The notes beneath the pieces are model-generated. The model was not told the DNA's origin. It ran no database searches and saw only the letters and a list, made by a program, of their open reading frames with translations. From Pseudophaeobacter profundi (GTDB lineage Bacteria; Pseudomonadota; Alphaproteobacteria; Rhodobacterales; Rhodobacteraceae), in NCBI RefSeq assembly GCF_029697505.1, contig NZ_JARJEF010000004.1, positions 292,565-356,564 of the forward strand: a DNA stretch of 64,000 bases, read 5' to 3'. Position numbers and translations under genes: made by a program. Positions 1 to 9,476 of the stretch are shown here, one piece after another. Numbering within the stretch: position 1 is the first letter of the stretch; each line of letters starts with the position of its first letter.

Positions 1-974
1 GCAAGATCACTGATTGGGACGGCTTTGTCGCCTATGACGCAACACTGGATCTGTCTTCGGGGCAGTATGTCGACCTGCTGCTGCACGAATTGGGCCATGC
101 CATGGGGCTGCGCCATACCTTCGAAGCCGATGACGCCTTGCCGCAGGAATATGATAGCAATCTCTACTCTGTCATGTCCTACCGCGCCAATCCGCATAAC
201 GGGGAAGACAGCGACGCCATGATGCTGTTCGACATCTTGGCCCTTCAGGATATCTGGGGCGCGGCCAGCCATAACGAAGATGACACCCGTTACACGGGCT
301 GCCGGACCACCACCGTCGACAGCATCTGGGACACTGGCGGCATTGATTTTCTGGATGCGGATGGACGCCATCATGGGGTCACGCTTGACCTGCGCCAGGG
401 GGCGTTTTCATCCTTTGACAGCAGCCATGATGCGGTCATCGCCTTTGGCAGCATGATTGAACGGGCTATTGGCGCCAAGGGGGATGACCGGCTTATTGGC
501 AATGCGCTCGACAATGTTTTGCACGGCTACGGAGGCCACGACTATCTGGTTGGAAAGGCCGGTGACGACCGGATAACCGGCGGCTGGGGGCGGGATACGC
601 TACGCGGCGATGATGGCGATGACCAGCTGCTGGGCGGGCATGGGCGTGACCGCCTTTGGGGCGGTGCCGGCGACGATCGTTTGGCAGGCAACGGCGGCAA
701 AGACAGGCTGGATGGCCAAGCCGGAGATGACCTGCTGATCGGCGGATACGGCGATGATATCTTTGTCTTCAAAGGGCGCGGTGGCCACGACACGGTCAGC
801 GATTTTATCGTCCAGGAGGATCGGCTGAAGATAATGGGCCACGGCAGCCACAGTGATATTTTGGGTCAGGCCCACGACAGCGCCGAAGGAGTGGTTTTTG
901 ACTTTGATGCAGATAGCAGCCTGCTGCTCCGTGACGTCACATTGGCCAGCCTCGGCGAATACTTTCTCATTTGA
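1..974 (+). CDS. Serralysin-type metalloprotease with RTX repeats (5' partial)
   Basis: Reading frame is open from base 3; the N-terminal part lies outside the window and 323 codons are visible. HELGHAMGLRH at 84-116 is the zinc motif HExxHxxGxxH of metzincins, and SVMSY at 168-182 is the following Met-turn, so this is a peptidase M10 (serralysin) catalytic domain. About 456-770 encodes eight or so GGxGxDxLx calcium-binding RTX repeats, followed by the beta-rich C-terminal segment found in serralysins. Proteins of this type are exported unfolded by a type I system through a C-terminal signal and fold in external calcium. No T1SS genes are visible in the window. Family identity is firm; the substrate is unknown. 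Confidence 0.93.
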   Translation, partial: KITDWDGFVAYDATLDLSSGQYVDLLLHELGHAMGLRHTFEADDALPQEYDSNLYSVMSYRANPHNGEDSDAMMLFDILALQDIWGAASHNEDDTRYTGCRTTTVDSIWDTGGIDFLDADGRHHGVTLDLRQGAFSSFDSSHDAVIAFGSMIERAIGAKGDDRLIGNALDNVLHGYGGHDYLVGKAGDDRITGGWGRDTLRGDDGDDQLLGGHGRDRLWGGAGDDRLAGNGGKDRLDGQAGDDLLIGGYGDDIFVFKGRGGHDTVSDFIVQEDRLKIMGHGSHSDILGQAHDSAEGVVFDFDADSSLLLRDVTLASLGEYFLI

Positions 975-1022
975 GACGATCTAGGAATAGACAATCTCAC
1001 CGGGCTGATCTAAGCCAGTTTC

Positions 1023-2231
1023 ATGCAAAATCCCCAGCCCTCCGCGCATCCCACGATGAGCAAGCCACATATCGCGACACTGATCCTTCTGGCAGGGCTG
1101 TCGGCCCTGGCGATGAATGTCTTTCTGCCTGCCCTGCCCGGCATGGCGGAACATTTTCAAGCGGACTACCGGCTGATGCAGCTTTCCGTGGCGCTCTACC
1201 TTGCTGTCAATGCGGCGGTGCAGATTGTGGTTGGGCCGATTTCAGACAAGATGGGGCGCCGCCCGGTGATTCTGGCCAGCATATTGCTTTTCATCCTGGC
1301 AACACTGGGCTGTATCTTTGCCCCCACCGCCGAAATCTTCCTGGCATTTCGCATGGCCCAGGCGGCTATTGCCGCAACCATGGTACTGAGCCGGGCGGCG
1401 GTGCGTGATCTGTACGACACCGACCGGGCGGCCAGTATGCTGGGCTATGTCACCATGGGGGTGGCGATTGTGCCGATGATCAGCCCGGCCATTGGCGGGG
1501 TGCTGGATCAGCTGTTTGGCTGGCAGTCCAACTTCTGGCTTTTGGCGCTCTGTGCCGCGCTGGTCTACATGCTGACCTATTTTGATTTTGGCGAAACTGC
1601 CGTCAAAAGCGGCAAGACGCTGGCGGCACAGTTTGCCGAATACCCTGAGCTGATCTTCTCGCCGCGCTTTTGGGGCTATTCGCTGGCCTCTGGTCTCGCC
1701 TCTGGCTCTTTCTTTGCCTATCTTGGCGGGGCACCGTTTCTGGGGGCAAATCTCTATGGGCTGAGCCCGGCAATGCTGGGGCTGTTCTTTTCGACCCCGG
1801 CGGTCGGCTATTTCTTTGGCAACTTTATATCAGGGCGCTTTTCAATGCGCTTCGGCGTCAATCGGATGGTGCTCTGGGGCTGCATCGTGAATGGCTGCGG
1901 CGTTGCGCTGTCGCTAGCGCTGGCGCTGGCAGGGCTGGATTCGGTTTATTCCTTCTTTGGCCTTATGTGCATCGTCGGGCTTGGCAATGGCATGGCAATC
2001 CCCAATGCTACCGCCGGGGCGATCTCTGTTCGGCCACATCTTGCGGGGTCTGCCTCGGGGCTGAGCGGCGCAATCATGCTGGGCGGAGGTGCCTGTCTCA
2101 GCGGCATGGCCGGTTGGGTTCTGGTGCCCGGCACCACCGCTGTCCCCTTGCTGCTAATCATGTTCTGCACCGCCATACTGGGGCTGCTTTCCATTGCTAT
2201 GGTGATCAAGCGCGAGCAGCACCTGCGCTAG
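1023..2231 (+). CDS. Bcr/CflA-family MFS drug efflux transporter
   Basis: A 402-residue protein with about twelve hydrophobic helices. GPISDKMGRRPV after the second helix is the MFS loop 2-3 signature, and the N-terminus (LSALAMNVFLPALPGMAEHF) is typical of the Bcr/CflA (DHA1) drug:proton antiporters of the inner membrane. No strong ribosome-binding site precedes ATG 1023; the internal ATG 1056 (MSKPHIATL) is an equally credible start. The gene begins 48 bases after the protease gene on the same strand but has no obvious functional link to it. Substrate cannot be deduced. Confidence 0.9.
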   Translation: MQNPQPSAHPTMSKPHIATLILLAGLSALAMNVFLPALPGMAEHFQADYRLMQLSVALYLAVNAAVQIVVGPISDKMGRRPVILASILLFILATLGCIFAPTAEIFLAFRMAQAAIAATMVLSRAAVRDLYDTDRAASMLGYVTMGVAIVPMISPAIGGVLDQLFGWQSNFWLLALCAALVYMLTYFDFGETAVKSGKTLAAQFAEYPELIFSPRFWGYSLASGLASGSFFAYLGGAPFLGANLYGLSPAMLGLFFSTPAVGYFFGNFISGRFSMRFGVNRMVLWGCIVNGCGVALSLALALAGLDSVYSFFGLMCIVGLGNGMAIPNATAGAISVRPHLAGSASGLSGAIMLGGGACLSGMAGWVLVPGTTAVPLLLIMFCTAILGLLSIAMVIKREQHLR

Positions 2232-2332
2232 CAGAACCAGCCCTGCCCCCCGCCTGATCCGTTTCCCCAAAGCCCGATACGCTGGCCAGCGCCCCCCCCG
2301 AGGCAGGCGGCTTACCTTTTGCGGTCGGCGGC

Positions 2333-2383
2333 TTGCATCGTGAAATTTGCATTTATACAGTAGCAGCACCCGGAATTTGCAAA
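2333..2383 (+). promoter_or_regulatory. Promoter region with two TTTGCA sites, putative autoregulatory operator
   Basis: TTTGCA occurs at 2346-2351 and again inside the palindrome TTTGCAAA at 2376-2383, 30 bases apart in the same register. A possible -35 TTGCAT (2333-2338) and -10 ATACAG (2355-2360) bracket the first copy, and the second copy runs into the ribosome-binding site of the downstream regulator. RamB, a related regulator in Corynebacterium, recognises a site containing TTTGCAAA, so autoregulation is a reasonable inference. Promoter elements are weak matches. Confidence 0.45.
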
Positions 2384-2393
2384 GGTGCCCCCG

Positions 2394-3782
2394 ATGGCCA
2401 CTCAGAAACTCTATGCAGGTGCCAAACTGCGTGAAATGCGGACCCGGCTTGACCTGACGCAAAAGGGTTTCGCCGCCAAACTTGGTGTCTCTCTGCCCTA
2501 TCTGAACCAGATGGAGAACAACAACCGACCCGTTTCCACCACGGTTGTTTTGGCCCTGGCGCAGGAATTTGGCATGGATGTCACCGAATTGTCGACCGGC
2601 GACAGTGAGCGCCTGGTCAGCGACATGCGCGAGGCCATGGCCGACCCGGTTTTTGCCGATGACACCCCGCCGATGGCGGATCTGCGACTTACAGCATCAA
2701 ATGCGCCGGCCCTGGCGCGCGCCTTTCTCAGCCTGCACCGCGCCTATCGCCAGACGCATGAGCGCCTTGCCTCGCTGGACGAGGCACTGGGGCGCGAGGA
2801 TTCCCGCATTCAGGCCAGCCCCTGGGAAGAGGTGCGCGATTTCTTCCATTATTGCGACAACTACATTGACGCGGTGGATCGGGCCGCCGAACGCTTTGCC
2901 GGATCTGCAGATGCACGGCTGGCTGCCACCACCGCGCTGGAAACCGCAGGCATCACCATTTTGATCTGCGACATGGAGGGGCTACGCCACTACGACCCCG
3001 AGAGCCGCACCCTGCGACTGTCAAACCGCGCCACGCCGTCAACCCAGGTATTTCAGCTGCTATTGCAGGTTGCCCTGTTCAGCCAGGACAGCCTGCTAGA
3101 AGCTACCTTGGATTTTGCCCGCTTCCAAAGCGACGAAGCCCGCGCCATCGCCAAGATTGGCCTGGCGAACTATTTCGCCGGGGCAGCGCTGATGCCCTAT
3201 GGCCGTTTTCTGGCCGCCGCCCAAGAGGATCGCCATGATCTCGAACGGCTCGCCATCCGGTTTAGCGCCTCGATAGAGCAAGTAGCGCATCGCCTCTCGA
3301 CCTTGCAGCGCCCCGGCGCCAAGGGGATCCCGTTCTTTTTTGTCCGGGTCGATCAGGCAGGCACCATCACCAAGCGGCACTCCGCCACGCGGCTGCAGTT
3401 TGCCCGCTTTGGTGGTGCCTGCCCGCTATGGAATGTGCACCGCGCCTTTGAAACGCCTGGGCGCTTTTTACGCCAGCTGGCCGAAACGCCGGACGGGGTG
3501 CGCTATATTTCGCTGGCGCGGGATGTGTCAAAACCCGGTGGGGCCTTTGGCGCGCCGGTGCGCCGCTACGCCATCTCGCTGGGCTGTGAGTTGCGCCACG
3601 CAGAGGCGCTGGTCTATGCCGACAATCTGGAGACGCGCCATGATACGGCCTTTGAACCCATCGGCATTTCCTGCCGCATCTGCGAGCGCACAAACTGCCA
3701 CCAACGTTCGGTTCCGCCGCTAGAACGCCGCCTCAGCATCAACAGCGACCAGCGCGGGGTGCTCCCCTATGAGGTGAGCTGA
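2394..3782 (+). CDS. ScfR/RamB-like XRE regulator (HTH + DUF2083)
   Basis: A 462-residue cytoplasmic regulator. Residues about 8-65 form an XRE helix-turn-helix (KLREMRTRLDLTQKGFAAKL, then SLPYLNQMENNNRPVS); the middle carries an IrrE/peptidase-M78-like region and the C-terminal third is DUF2083 ending in a cysteine cluster (CRICERTNCHQR). Characterised members (ScfR, RamB) control short-chain acyl-CoA, acetate and glyoxylate metabolism. ATG 2394 was preferred over GTG 2385 because AAAGGTG lies upstream of it. Two TTTGCA elements lie in the promoter. No acyl-CoA gene is adjacent, so the targets must be elsewhere. Confidence 0.88.
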   Translation: MATQKLYAGAKLREMRTRLDLTQKGFAAKLGVSLPYLNQMENNNRPVSTTVVLALAQEFGMDVTELSTGDSERLVSDMREAMADPVFADDTPPMADLRLTASNAPALARAFLSLHRAYRQTHERLASLDEALGREDSRIQASPWEEVRDFFHYCDNYIDAVDRAAERFAGSADARLAATTALETAGITILICDMEGLRHYDPESRTLRLSNRATPSTQVFQLLLQVALFSQDSLLEATLDFARFQSDEARAIAKIGLANYFAGAALMPYGRFLAAAQEDRHDLERLAIRFSASIEQVAHRLSTLQRPGAKGIPFFFVRVDQAGTITKRHSATRLQFARFGGACPLWNVHRAFETPGRFLRQLAETPDGVRYISLARDVSKPGGAFGAPVRRYAISLGCELRHAEALVYADNLETRHDTAFEPIGISCRICERTNCHQRSVPPLERRLSINSDQRGVLPYEVS

Positions 3783-3838
3783 TGACTCCTGGCGCCCCCT
3801 TATCGCGGTACATCTGCTATACGCCCGCAGTGCACAGC

Positions 3839-3868
3839 AAAAAGGGGGCGCGTAATCGCCGCCCCCTT
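3839..3868 (-). terminator. Rho-independent terminator of the YdcH gene
   Basis: Arms AAGGGGGCG (3842-3850) and CGCCCCCTT (3860-3868) form a 9-bp perfect stem. On the minus strand the stem is followed by five T residues (3839-3843 on the plus strand are A). It lies about 50 bases past the stop of the minus-strand gene at 3917. Confidence 0.8.
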
Positions 3869-3916
3869 GCTGTATTTGCTGCCACGCCCAGAAGACCAGA
3901 CGCAGACCAATAGTCT

Positions 3917-4156
3917 TCAGGCTTTGGCCAGAATATCCCAGATCTGGTCCTTCAGCGCACCACGCTTCTTGCGCAGTTCGACTTCTGCCAGCTCTTCTAC
4001 CGGCTCGACGTTGGTTTCGGCCCGGTGCACAGCGCGGTTCACGTCGTGGTAGTCATCAGCCAGCTTGGCAAAATGGGCATCAGACTGTTTCAATTGACTG
4101 ATCACCTCGGCCTTTTCGGGAAACTCTGCTGCCAGCTCATGCGGGGTATTGGACAT
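3917..4156 (-). CDS. YdcH family protein (DUF465)
   Basis: A 79-residue, highly charged, all-helical protein (HELAAEFPEKAEVISQLK near the start, then RAETNVEPVEEL and VELRKKRGALKDQIW). Length and pattern match the DUF465/YdcH family, small coiled-coil proteins of unknown function that are common in proteobacteria. The start is supported by AGGAG a few bases upstream on the minus strand. A perfect FNR-type box lies 59-72 bases before the start codon and a TATAAA -10 candidate between them, suggesting oxygen-responsive expression. It is monocistronic, closed by a strong terminator. Confidence 0.88.
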   Translation of the reverse strand: MSNTPHELAAEFPEKAEVISQLKQSDAHFAKLADDYHDVNRAVHRAETNVEPVEELAEVELRKKRGALKDQIWDILAKA

Positions 4157-4214
4157 CTGTTCGCTCCTTTTATATCGCTCACGCGCAACCTATGATCCCC
4201 GCGATTGCGCCACC

Positions 4215-4228
4215 TTGATACGGATCAA
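4215..4228 (-). promoter_or_regulatory. FNR/FnrL box upstream of the YdcH gene
   Basis: TTGATACGGATCAA is an exact match to the FNR consensus TTGAT-N4-ATCAA. On the minus strand a TATAAA element (4169-4174) would put the transcription start near 4162 and the box centre near -60, a class I spacing. The betA gene ends at 4297 on the same strand, so the only downstream target is the gene at 3917-4156. Confidence 0.7.
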
Positions 4229-4296
4229 TTCCCCCCAAAGTTAATACCTTGGACGGCAGCCCGCGACAGTGCTGTACGCCACAGGCAAAGCGCCAG

Positions 4297-5952
4297 CTAG
4301 CGCTGGCTTTCCTGCCAGTTGTCATGGAACCAGGGCATCGCATTAGAGGCCGACAGGCGGCGGCCAAGGATATGGTCTGCCGCTTTTTCCCCGGTCATGA
4401 TCGATGGACCGTTGAGGTTGCCATTGGTGATGCGCGGAAAGATCGAACTGTCGGCGACCCGCAGCCCTGCAACGCCGATGACCCGGCATTCTGGGTCAAC
4501 AACGGCCATCGGATCATCCAGCGCCCCCATCTTGCAGGTGCCACAAGGGTGATAGGCGCTTTCGGCGTGCTGCCGGATAAAGCTGTCGATCTCCGCATCG
4601 CTTTGCAGTGCTTCGCCAGGCTGGATTTCGTGTTTGACAAAGGGCTGCATGGCCTCCTGCGCAAAAATCTCGCGGGTCAGGCGCACGCATTTGCGAAAAT
4701 CGATCCAGTCCTGCTCGGTCGACATATAGTTGAAAGAGATCTTTGGTGCGTCCTTCGGATCGGCGCTGGCCAGGGTGACCTTGCCGCGCGATTCTGACCG
4801 CATCGGCCCCACATGCGCCTGAAACCCATGGCCTTCGGCTGCCGCCTGGCCATCATAGCGCACCGCAATCGGCAAAAAGTGATACTGAATATCGGGATAG
4901 TCGACGCCCTTGTCCGAACGGATGAACGCAGCGCTTTCGAACTGGTTCGAGGCCCCAAGCCCTGTCTTGGTGAACAGCCACTGTGCGCCAACCCAGGCCT
5001 TACCCAGCAGGTTCCAGTATTTGAACAGGGTGATGGGTTGTTTGCAGGCGTATTGGAAATAGAACTCCAGGTGGTCTTGCAGGTTTTGCCCAACGCCGGG
5101 ACGATCTGCGACCAGATCGACACCATGTTCTGCCAGGTGTTTGGCCGGACCAATGCCCGACAGCATCAGCAGCTTTGGTGAATTCAGCGAGCTGGCCGCC
5201 AGGATCACCTCCTCTGTGGCCTCGATCACCTCAACCTTGCCGCCGCGCTCGATCTCAACCCCGGTCGCGCGCCCCTGCTGGATGACCACTTTGCGCGCCA
5301 GGGCGCGGATCATGGTGCAGCTGTCGCGCTTCAGCGCCGGGCGCAGATAGGCATTGGCCGCCGACCAGCGCTGGCCTTTGTAGACGGTCATCTCCATCGG
5401 GCCAAAGCCCTCTTGCTGTTCACCGTTGTAATCTTTGGTCACAGGATACCCCGCCTGCTGCCCGGCTGAGACAAAGGCCGCGTGCAGCGGGTTGTCGCGC
5501 GGGCCACGGGTGACATGCAGCGGGCCGTCACTGCCGCGCCAGTCCGGGTCACCGCCCTGGCCGCGGTCATCCCAGGTTTCCATACGTTTGAAATAGGGCA
5601 GCACATCTGCGTAGGACCAGCCCTGCGCGCCGCTTTCGGCCCAGTAATTATAGTCACCCGCGTGGCCGCGCACATAGACCATTCCATTGATCGAGGACGA
5701 CCCGCCAATCACCTTGCCACGCGGCGTCACCAGCTCGCGATTGTCCAGATGCGGTTCCGGCTGGGATTTATAGCCCCAGTCATACAGCGACATGTTCATC
5801 GGGTAGGACAGTGCCCCCGGCATCTGGATAAACGGGCCCGCATCACTGCCGCCATGTTCGATGATGAGTACCGATTTCCCCGCTTCTGACAGCCTGTAGG
5901 CCATGGCACAACCCGCCGAGCCCGCCCCCACAATCACATATTCCGCTTTCAT
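4297..5952 (-). CDS. betA: Choline dehydrogenase BetA (GMC oxidoreductase)
   Basis: A 551-residue FAD-dependent flavoprotein that oxidises choline to betaine aldehyde, the second step of the choline-sulfate to glycine betaine route. The N-terminal Rossmann motif GAGSAG (residues 8-13) binds [16 protein letters not shown] and the C-terminal [11 protein letters not shown] with its catalytic histidine are GMC signatures. Full length for the family. ATG at 5952 follows GGAG. It is the third gene of a minus-strand betC-betB-betA set, 209 bases after betB with a strong inverted repeat between them. The stop codon sits in the loop of a small hairpin (GCCAGC/GCTGGC). Confidence 0.96.
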   Translation of the reverse strand: MKAEYVIVGAGSAGCAMAYRLSEAGKSVLIIEHGGSDAGPFIQMPGALSYPMNMSLYDWGYKSQPEPHLDNRELVTPRGKVIGGSSSINGMVYVRGHAGDYNYWAESGAQGWSYADVLPYFKRMETWDDRGQGGDPDWRGSDGPLHVTRGPRDNPLHAAFVSAGQQAGYPVTKDYNGEQQEGFGPMEMTVYKGQRWSAANAYLRPALKRDSCTMIRALARKVVIQQGRATGVEIERGGKVEVIEATEEVILAASSLNSPKLLMLSGIGPAKHLAEHGVDLVADRPGVGQNLQDHLEFYFQYACKQPITLFKYWNLLGKAWVGAQWLFTKTGLGASNQFESAAFIRSDKGVDYPDIQYHFLPIAVRYDGQAAAEGHGFQAHVGPMRSESRGKVTLASADPKDAPKISFNYMSTEQDWIDFRKCVRLTREIFAQEAMQPFVKHEIQPGEALQSDAEIDSFIRQHAESAYHPCGTCKMGALDDPMAVVDPECRVIGVAGLRVADSSIFPRITNGNLNGPSIMTGEKAADHILGRRLSASNAMPWFHDNWQESQR

Positions 5953-6111
5953 CGCATGTCTCCATCGCGAAGTCTCACTGGGTCAAAAGGCCACCGGGCC
6001 GCGCGCCAGGCGCGATCTATCCTGTGGCCGGTAAAACTCTGCTTCATCATTGGTCTGGCCCGCTGCGGACGCGTCGCGCCTTCAGCGGATTTCTCAGCAC
6101 CCCTTGCGCCC

Positions 6112-6160
6112 TGCCCTTTTGGGCAACGGGGCGGGTGGGTGGGCGTTGCCCAAAAGGGCA
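6112..6160. repeat. 17-bp perfect inverted repeat between betB and betA
   Basis: TGCCCTTTTGGGCAACG (6112-6128) is matched exactly by its reverse complement at 6144-6160, with a 15-base loop made only of G, C and T in a GGG-rich pattern (6129-6143). The right arm stops one base before the betB stop codon. There is no T-tract, so it could be a partial terminator, an RNA-stability stem that sets the betB:betA ratio, or a dispersed palindromic element. Each arm also contains a small GCCC-TTTT-GGGC hairpin of its own. Confidence 0.85.
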
Positions 6161-6161
6161 A

Positions 6162-7619
6162 TCAGAACGCCGCTTCGACATCGCCCATGCGCACATAGAC
6201 CGATTTCACCTGGCTAAAGTGCTTCAAGGCCTCTTTGGAGTTTTCGCGCCCCACACCCGAGGCCTTGACGCCGCCAAAGGGGGCCTCGACCGGTGCGTCA
6301 TTGTAAGAATTGATAAAGCAGCTGCCGGCCTCAAGCTGGCCGATCACCCGATGCGCCCGCGCGAAATCTTTGGTGAAGACCCCCGCCGACAGGCCAAATT
6401 CGGTGGCATTGGCCCGTGCCACAACCTCATCTTCGCTATCGAACTCCAGCACCGACATGACAGGGCCAAAGATCTCTTCACGCGCAATGGTCATTTCATC
6501 CGTCACATCGGCAAAAACCGTGGGCTGCAGATACCAGCCCGGCATGTCGCAGCGCGCCCCGCCACAGATCAGGCGGGCGCCCTCGGACTTGCCCTTTTCA
6601 ATATAGCCCAGCACGATATTCATCTGCGCCTCATTGACCATGGGGCCAAAGCTTGTCGCCTCATCCAGCGGATCGCCAATCACCGCAGCACCAACGCGTT
6701 CGGCCAGACGGGCAAGGAATTTTTCCTTGATGCCCTTTTGCACAAAGACCCGGGTACCATTGGAACAGACCTGCCCCGAGGAGTAGAAATTGCCATTGAT
6801 GGCACCACCAACGGCATTGTCGATATCGGCGTCATCAAAGATGATCAGAGGGGATTTTCCGCCCAGTTCCATGGTGACATGCTTCATCCCCGCCGCCGCT
6901 GCCGCATAGACCTTTTTGCCAGTCGGCGCCGATCCGGTCAGCGAGACCTTGTTGACCCGCGGGTCGGTCACCAGTGCCGCCCCGACATCGCCCAGGCCCT
7001 GCACCACATTGAACACCCCGGCAGGCAGCCCCGCCTCGTGCAGGATCTCGGCAACTTGCAAGGCACAAAGCGGTGTTGCCTCGGAAGGTTTGAACACCAT
7101 GGTATTGCCACAGGCCAGGGCCGGCGCGCCCTTCCAGCAGGCGATCTGCGTCGGATAGTTCCAGGCACCAATCCCCACACAAAGCCCCAAGGCTTCGCGG
7201 ATGGTATAAACCCAGTCTTCGCCCAATTGGATATGTTCACCGGTCAGGCTGGCCGCCAAGCCGCCAAAATATTCCAGCGCATCGGCACCCGAGGTGGCAT
7301 CCGCCACCAGGGTTTCCTGCAGCGGTTTGCCGGTATCATAGGTTTCCAACACCGACAGATCATGATTGCGGTCCCGCATGATATCGGCCGCCCGGCGCAG
7401 GATGCGGCCGCGTTCCATACCCGTCATGGCCGCCCATGCCTGTTGCGCGGCCTTGCCGCTGGCCAGTGCCTGTTCGACAATCGCAGGTGTCGCTGCATGT
7501 ACACTGGCGATCTGTTCACCTGTTGCGGCGTAGATCACCGGAATGGCGGTGCCGGATGTGTCTTCGACATAGGCGCCATTGATGAAATGGCTGGCTTTGG
7601 GTTGAGCGGGATGAGTCAT
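6162..7619 (-). CDS. betB: Betaine aldehyde dehydrogenase BetB
   Basis: A 485-residue aldehyde dehydrogenase that converts betaine aldehyde to glycine betaine with NAD(P)+. The catalytic Glu lies in [18 protein letters not shown], the catalytic Cys in [13 protein letters not shown], and the GSAPTGKKV segment contributes to the coenzyme site; length matches BetB. ATG 7619 is preceded by GGAGG at a normal distance on the minus strand, and that ribosome-binding site overlaps a roseobacter-type intergenic motif (7628-7659). It is the second gene of betCBA, 62 bases after betC. Confidence 0.96.
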   Translation of the reverse strand: MTHPAQPKASHFINGAYVEDTSGTAIPVIYAATGEQIASVHAATPAIVEQALASGKAAQQAWAAMTGMERGRILRRAADIMRDRNHDLSVLETYDTGKPLQETLVADATSGADALEYFGGLAASLTGEHIQLGEDWVYTIREALGLCVGIGAWNYPTQIACWKGAPALACGNTMVFKPSEATPLCALQVAEILHEAGLPAGVFNVVQGLGDVGAALVTDPRVNKVSLTGSAPTGKKVYAAAAAGMKHVTMELGGKSPLIIFDDADIDNAVGGAINGNFYSSGQVCSNGTRVFVQKGIKEKFLARLAERVGAAVIGDPLDEATSFGPMVNEAQMNIVLGYIEKGKSEGARLICGGARCDMPGWYLQPTVFADVTDEMTIAREEIFGPVMSVLEFDSEDEVVARANATEFGLSAGVFTKDFARAHRVIGQLEAGSCFINSYNDAPVEAPFGGVKASGVGRENSKEALKHFSQVKSVYVRMGDVEAAF

Positions 7620-7627
7620 GATTTTAT

Positions 7628-7659
7628 GCCTCCGGCGGGGATATTTGGGGCCAAATGAA
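7628..7659. repeat. Intergenic motif copy between betC and betB
   Basis: On the minus strand the segment begins TTCATTTGGC, continues AAATATCCCCG and ends CGGAGGC. The core TTCATTTGGC-N-N-AAATATCCC recurs twice, as a perfect inverted pair, at 34577-34636, and a degenerate copy lies near 31382-31395. Here the end of the element supplies the betB ribosome-binding site. Confidence 0.6.
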
Positions 7660-7681
7660 CTGGCGGGATGCGGAATTGAGG

Positions 7682-9190
7682 TTATTCGCCCCGGGGAAAG
7701 CGTTTGCTTTCCTCAAGGGTGTTGAGGTCCATGTGGTTGCGCATGTAGCGCTCTGAGGCCTGTTGCAGCGGCTGGTAGTCCCAGGGGTAGTAACCGCCCT
7801 GGCGCAGTGCCTCGTAGACCACCCAGCGTCGCGCCTGGCTGGCGCGGACATCGGCATCGAACCGCGCCAGATCCCAACGGGCTTCGGATTTGGCGCGCAG
7901 GGTTTGCAGGGTGTCGGCATGGGTGGGATCAGCGGCCAGGTTGGTCAGCTCATGCGGGTCGGCCTCCAGGTCGAACAGCTGGTCGGGATCCAGGGCACAG
8001 CGGCTGTATTTCCATTTGCCATCGCGCAGCGAGACCAGCGGCGCATAGGAGGCCTCGGCGGCATATTCCATCGCAACCGGGCTGGCGCGGTCTCCGCCGC
8101 GCGCCAGTGGCATCAGATCTTCGCCATCGGTCCAGGGGGCGATCTCTGCCATCGGCAGCCCCGCCAGCGCCCCGAGGGTGGGGGTCACGTCCAGCGTTGA
8201 GACGGGCGTTTCAATCAGCCCGGCGGGCAGATCTGGAGAAGAAATCATCAGGGGCACCCGCGCCGAACCTTCAAAGAAGCTCATCTTGAACCAGAGGCCG
8301 CGCTCACCCAGCATGTCGCCGTGGTCAGAGACAAAGAAAATCGTTGCCTCCTGCCGGGTGTCTTCCAGCACCTGCAGGATCGCACCGATCTTATCGTCAA
8401 GATACGAGATATTGGCAAAATAGGCGCGACGGGAGCGTTTGATATTTTCTTCGGTAATGTCAAAGCTGCGCCAGTCATTGGCATCAAAGATCCGCTGAGC
8501 ATGGGGATCGTGATCGTCGTAGTCCATTGCCGGAACCTGTGGCAGCAGGTGTTCGCAGTCCTCGTAGAGATCCCAGTATTTCTTCCGCGCGACATAGGGA
8601 TCATGCGGATGGGTAAAACTGACCGTCAGCGCCCAGGGGCGATCCTCCAGCCCGCGCGACAGTTCATAAAGTTTCGTGGTGGCATTATAAGCCACCTCAT
8701 CATCGTATTCCATCTGGTTCGAGGTCTCGGCAATACCGGCCCCGGTGACCGAGCCCATGTTGTGATACCACCAGTCAATGCGTTCGCCGGGTTTGCGATA
8801 GTCCGGCGTCCAGCCAAAGTCGGCCGGGTAGATATCGGTGGTCAGGCGGTCTTCAAATCCATGCAACTGATCAGGGCCGACAAAGTGCATTTTGCCCGAC
8901 AGGCAGGTGTAGTACCCGGCGCGACGCAGGTGATGCGCATAGGTGGGTATGTCACTGCGGAACTCTGCCGCATTGTCATAGACCCCTGTCCGGGACGGCA
9001 ACTGGCCCGACATAAAGCTGGCCCGCCCGGGCGCACAGAGCGGTGATCCGGTATAGGCATTTGCAAACCGCGCCGAACGCGCCGCCAGTTTCTTCAGATT
9101 GGGCGCATGCAGCCAGTCCGCCGGGCCATCTGGAAACAGCGTTCCGTTCAGCTGATCAACCATAATAACCAGAATATTTGGCTTGCTCAT
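7682..9190 (-). CDS. betC: Choline-sulfatase BetC
   Basis: A 502-residue sulfatase that hydrolyses choline-O-sulfate to choline and sulfate. The [12 protein letters not shown] segment carries the CxPxR motif whose Cys52 is converted to formylglycine; [12 protein letters not shown] near the N-terminus and [15 protein letters not shown] supply metal ligands. I start at ATG 9190 ([11 protein letters not shown]) because it gives the family's normal N-terminus and length; an in-frame extension to 9346 lacks sulfatase character. It heads the minus-strand betCBA set and diverges from betI, as in Sinorhizobium-type bet clusters. No formylglycine-generating enzyme gene is in the window. Confidence 0.95.
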   Translation of the reverse strand: MSKPNILVIMVDQLNGTLFPDGPADWLHAPNLKKLAARSARFANAYTGSPLCAPGRASFMSGQLPSRTGVYDNAAEFRSDIPTYAHHLRRAGYYTCLSGKMHFVGPDQLHGFEDRLTTDIYPADFGWTPDYRKPGERIDWWYHNMGSVTGAGIAETSNQMEYDDEVAYNATTKLYELSRGLEDRPWALTVSFTHPHDPYVARKKYWDLYEDCEHLLPQVPAMDYDDHDPHAQRIFDANDWRSFDITEENIKRSRRAYFANISYLDDKIGAILQVLEDTRQEATIFFVSDHGDMLGERGLWFKMSFFEGSARVPLMISSPDLPAGLIETPVSTLDVTPTLGALAGLPMAEIAPWTDGEDLMPLARGGDRASPVAMEYAAEASYAPLVSLRDGKWKYSRCALDPDQLFDLEADPHELTNLAADPTHADTLQTLRAKSEARWDLARFDADVRASQARRWVVYEALRQGGYYPWDYQPLQQASERYMRNHMDLNTLEESKRFPRGE

Positions 9191-9476
9191 CGACCTGTAG
9201 CCCCTCGTGTTTTGGCGGTGAAGCCAGTTGATTTTGTCCATAGGGCGCCGCCAGGCCATATGACCCGGTTTGATCGGCGCTGACGCGATGGCGCCCCTGC
9301 CCCAGCCAGCCCCGCCATGCGGTCTGCGCCCGGGGTGATTTGCCATGGCAGAACACCCATTCGGAGGCCTAGCATAGAAAACCGATTGCAGAAATGCTTT
9401 TTTAAATCACCATTCAAGATTCTTTACCTATAGATCAACTATTGAAACCTCCAGCCAAGTAACGCAAAACTCTACT
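9191..9476. promoter_or_regulatory. betC/betI divergent control region
   Basis: This 286-bp space between the divergent betC and betI genes must hold both promoters and the BetI operator. The AT-rich part (about 9395-9450) is the likely core. The only symmetric element I can see is TTCAA (9413-9417) facing TTGAA (9442-9446), too widely spaced to call an operator with confidence. The remainder shows no gene. Confidence 0.4.

Noticed and set aside
5949-6161. 70-codon frame between betB and betA overlapping the betA start by four bases
   Set aside because: It runs through the 17-bp inverted repeat, is rich in Arg, Pro and Ala, and has no family features; the overlap looks accidental.
6024-7658. 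544-codon frame antisense to betB
   Set aside because: Antisense shadow of a strongly conserved gene in GC-rich DNA; composition (His, Gln, Arg rich) is not protein-like.
9413-9446. TTCAA/TTGAA pair as the BetI operator
   Set aside because: Half-sites are 24 bases apart and only five bases long; too weak to claim.
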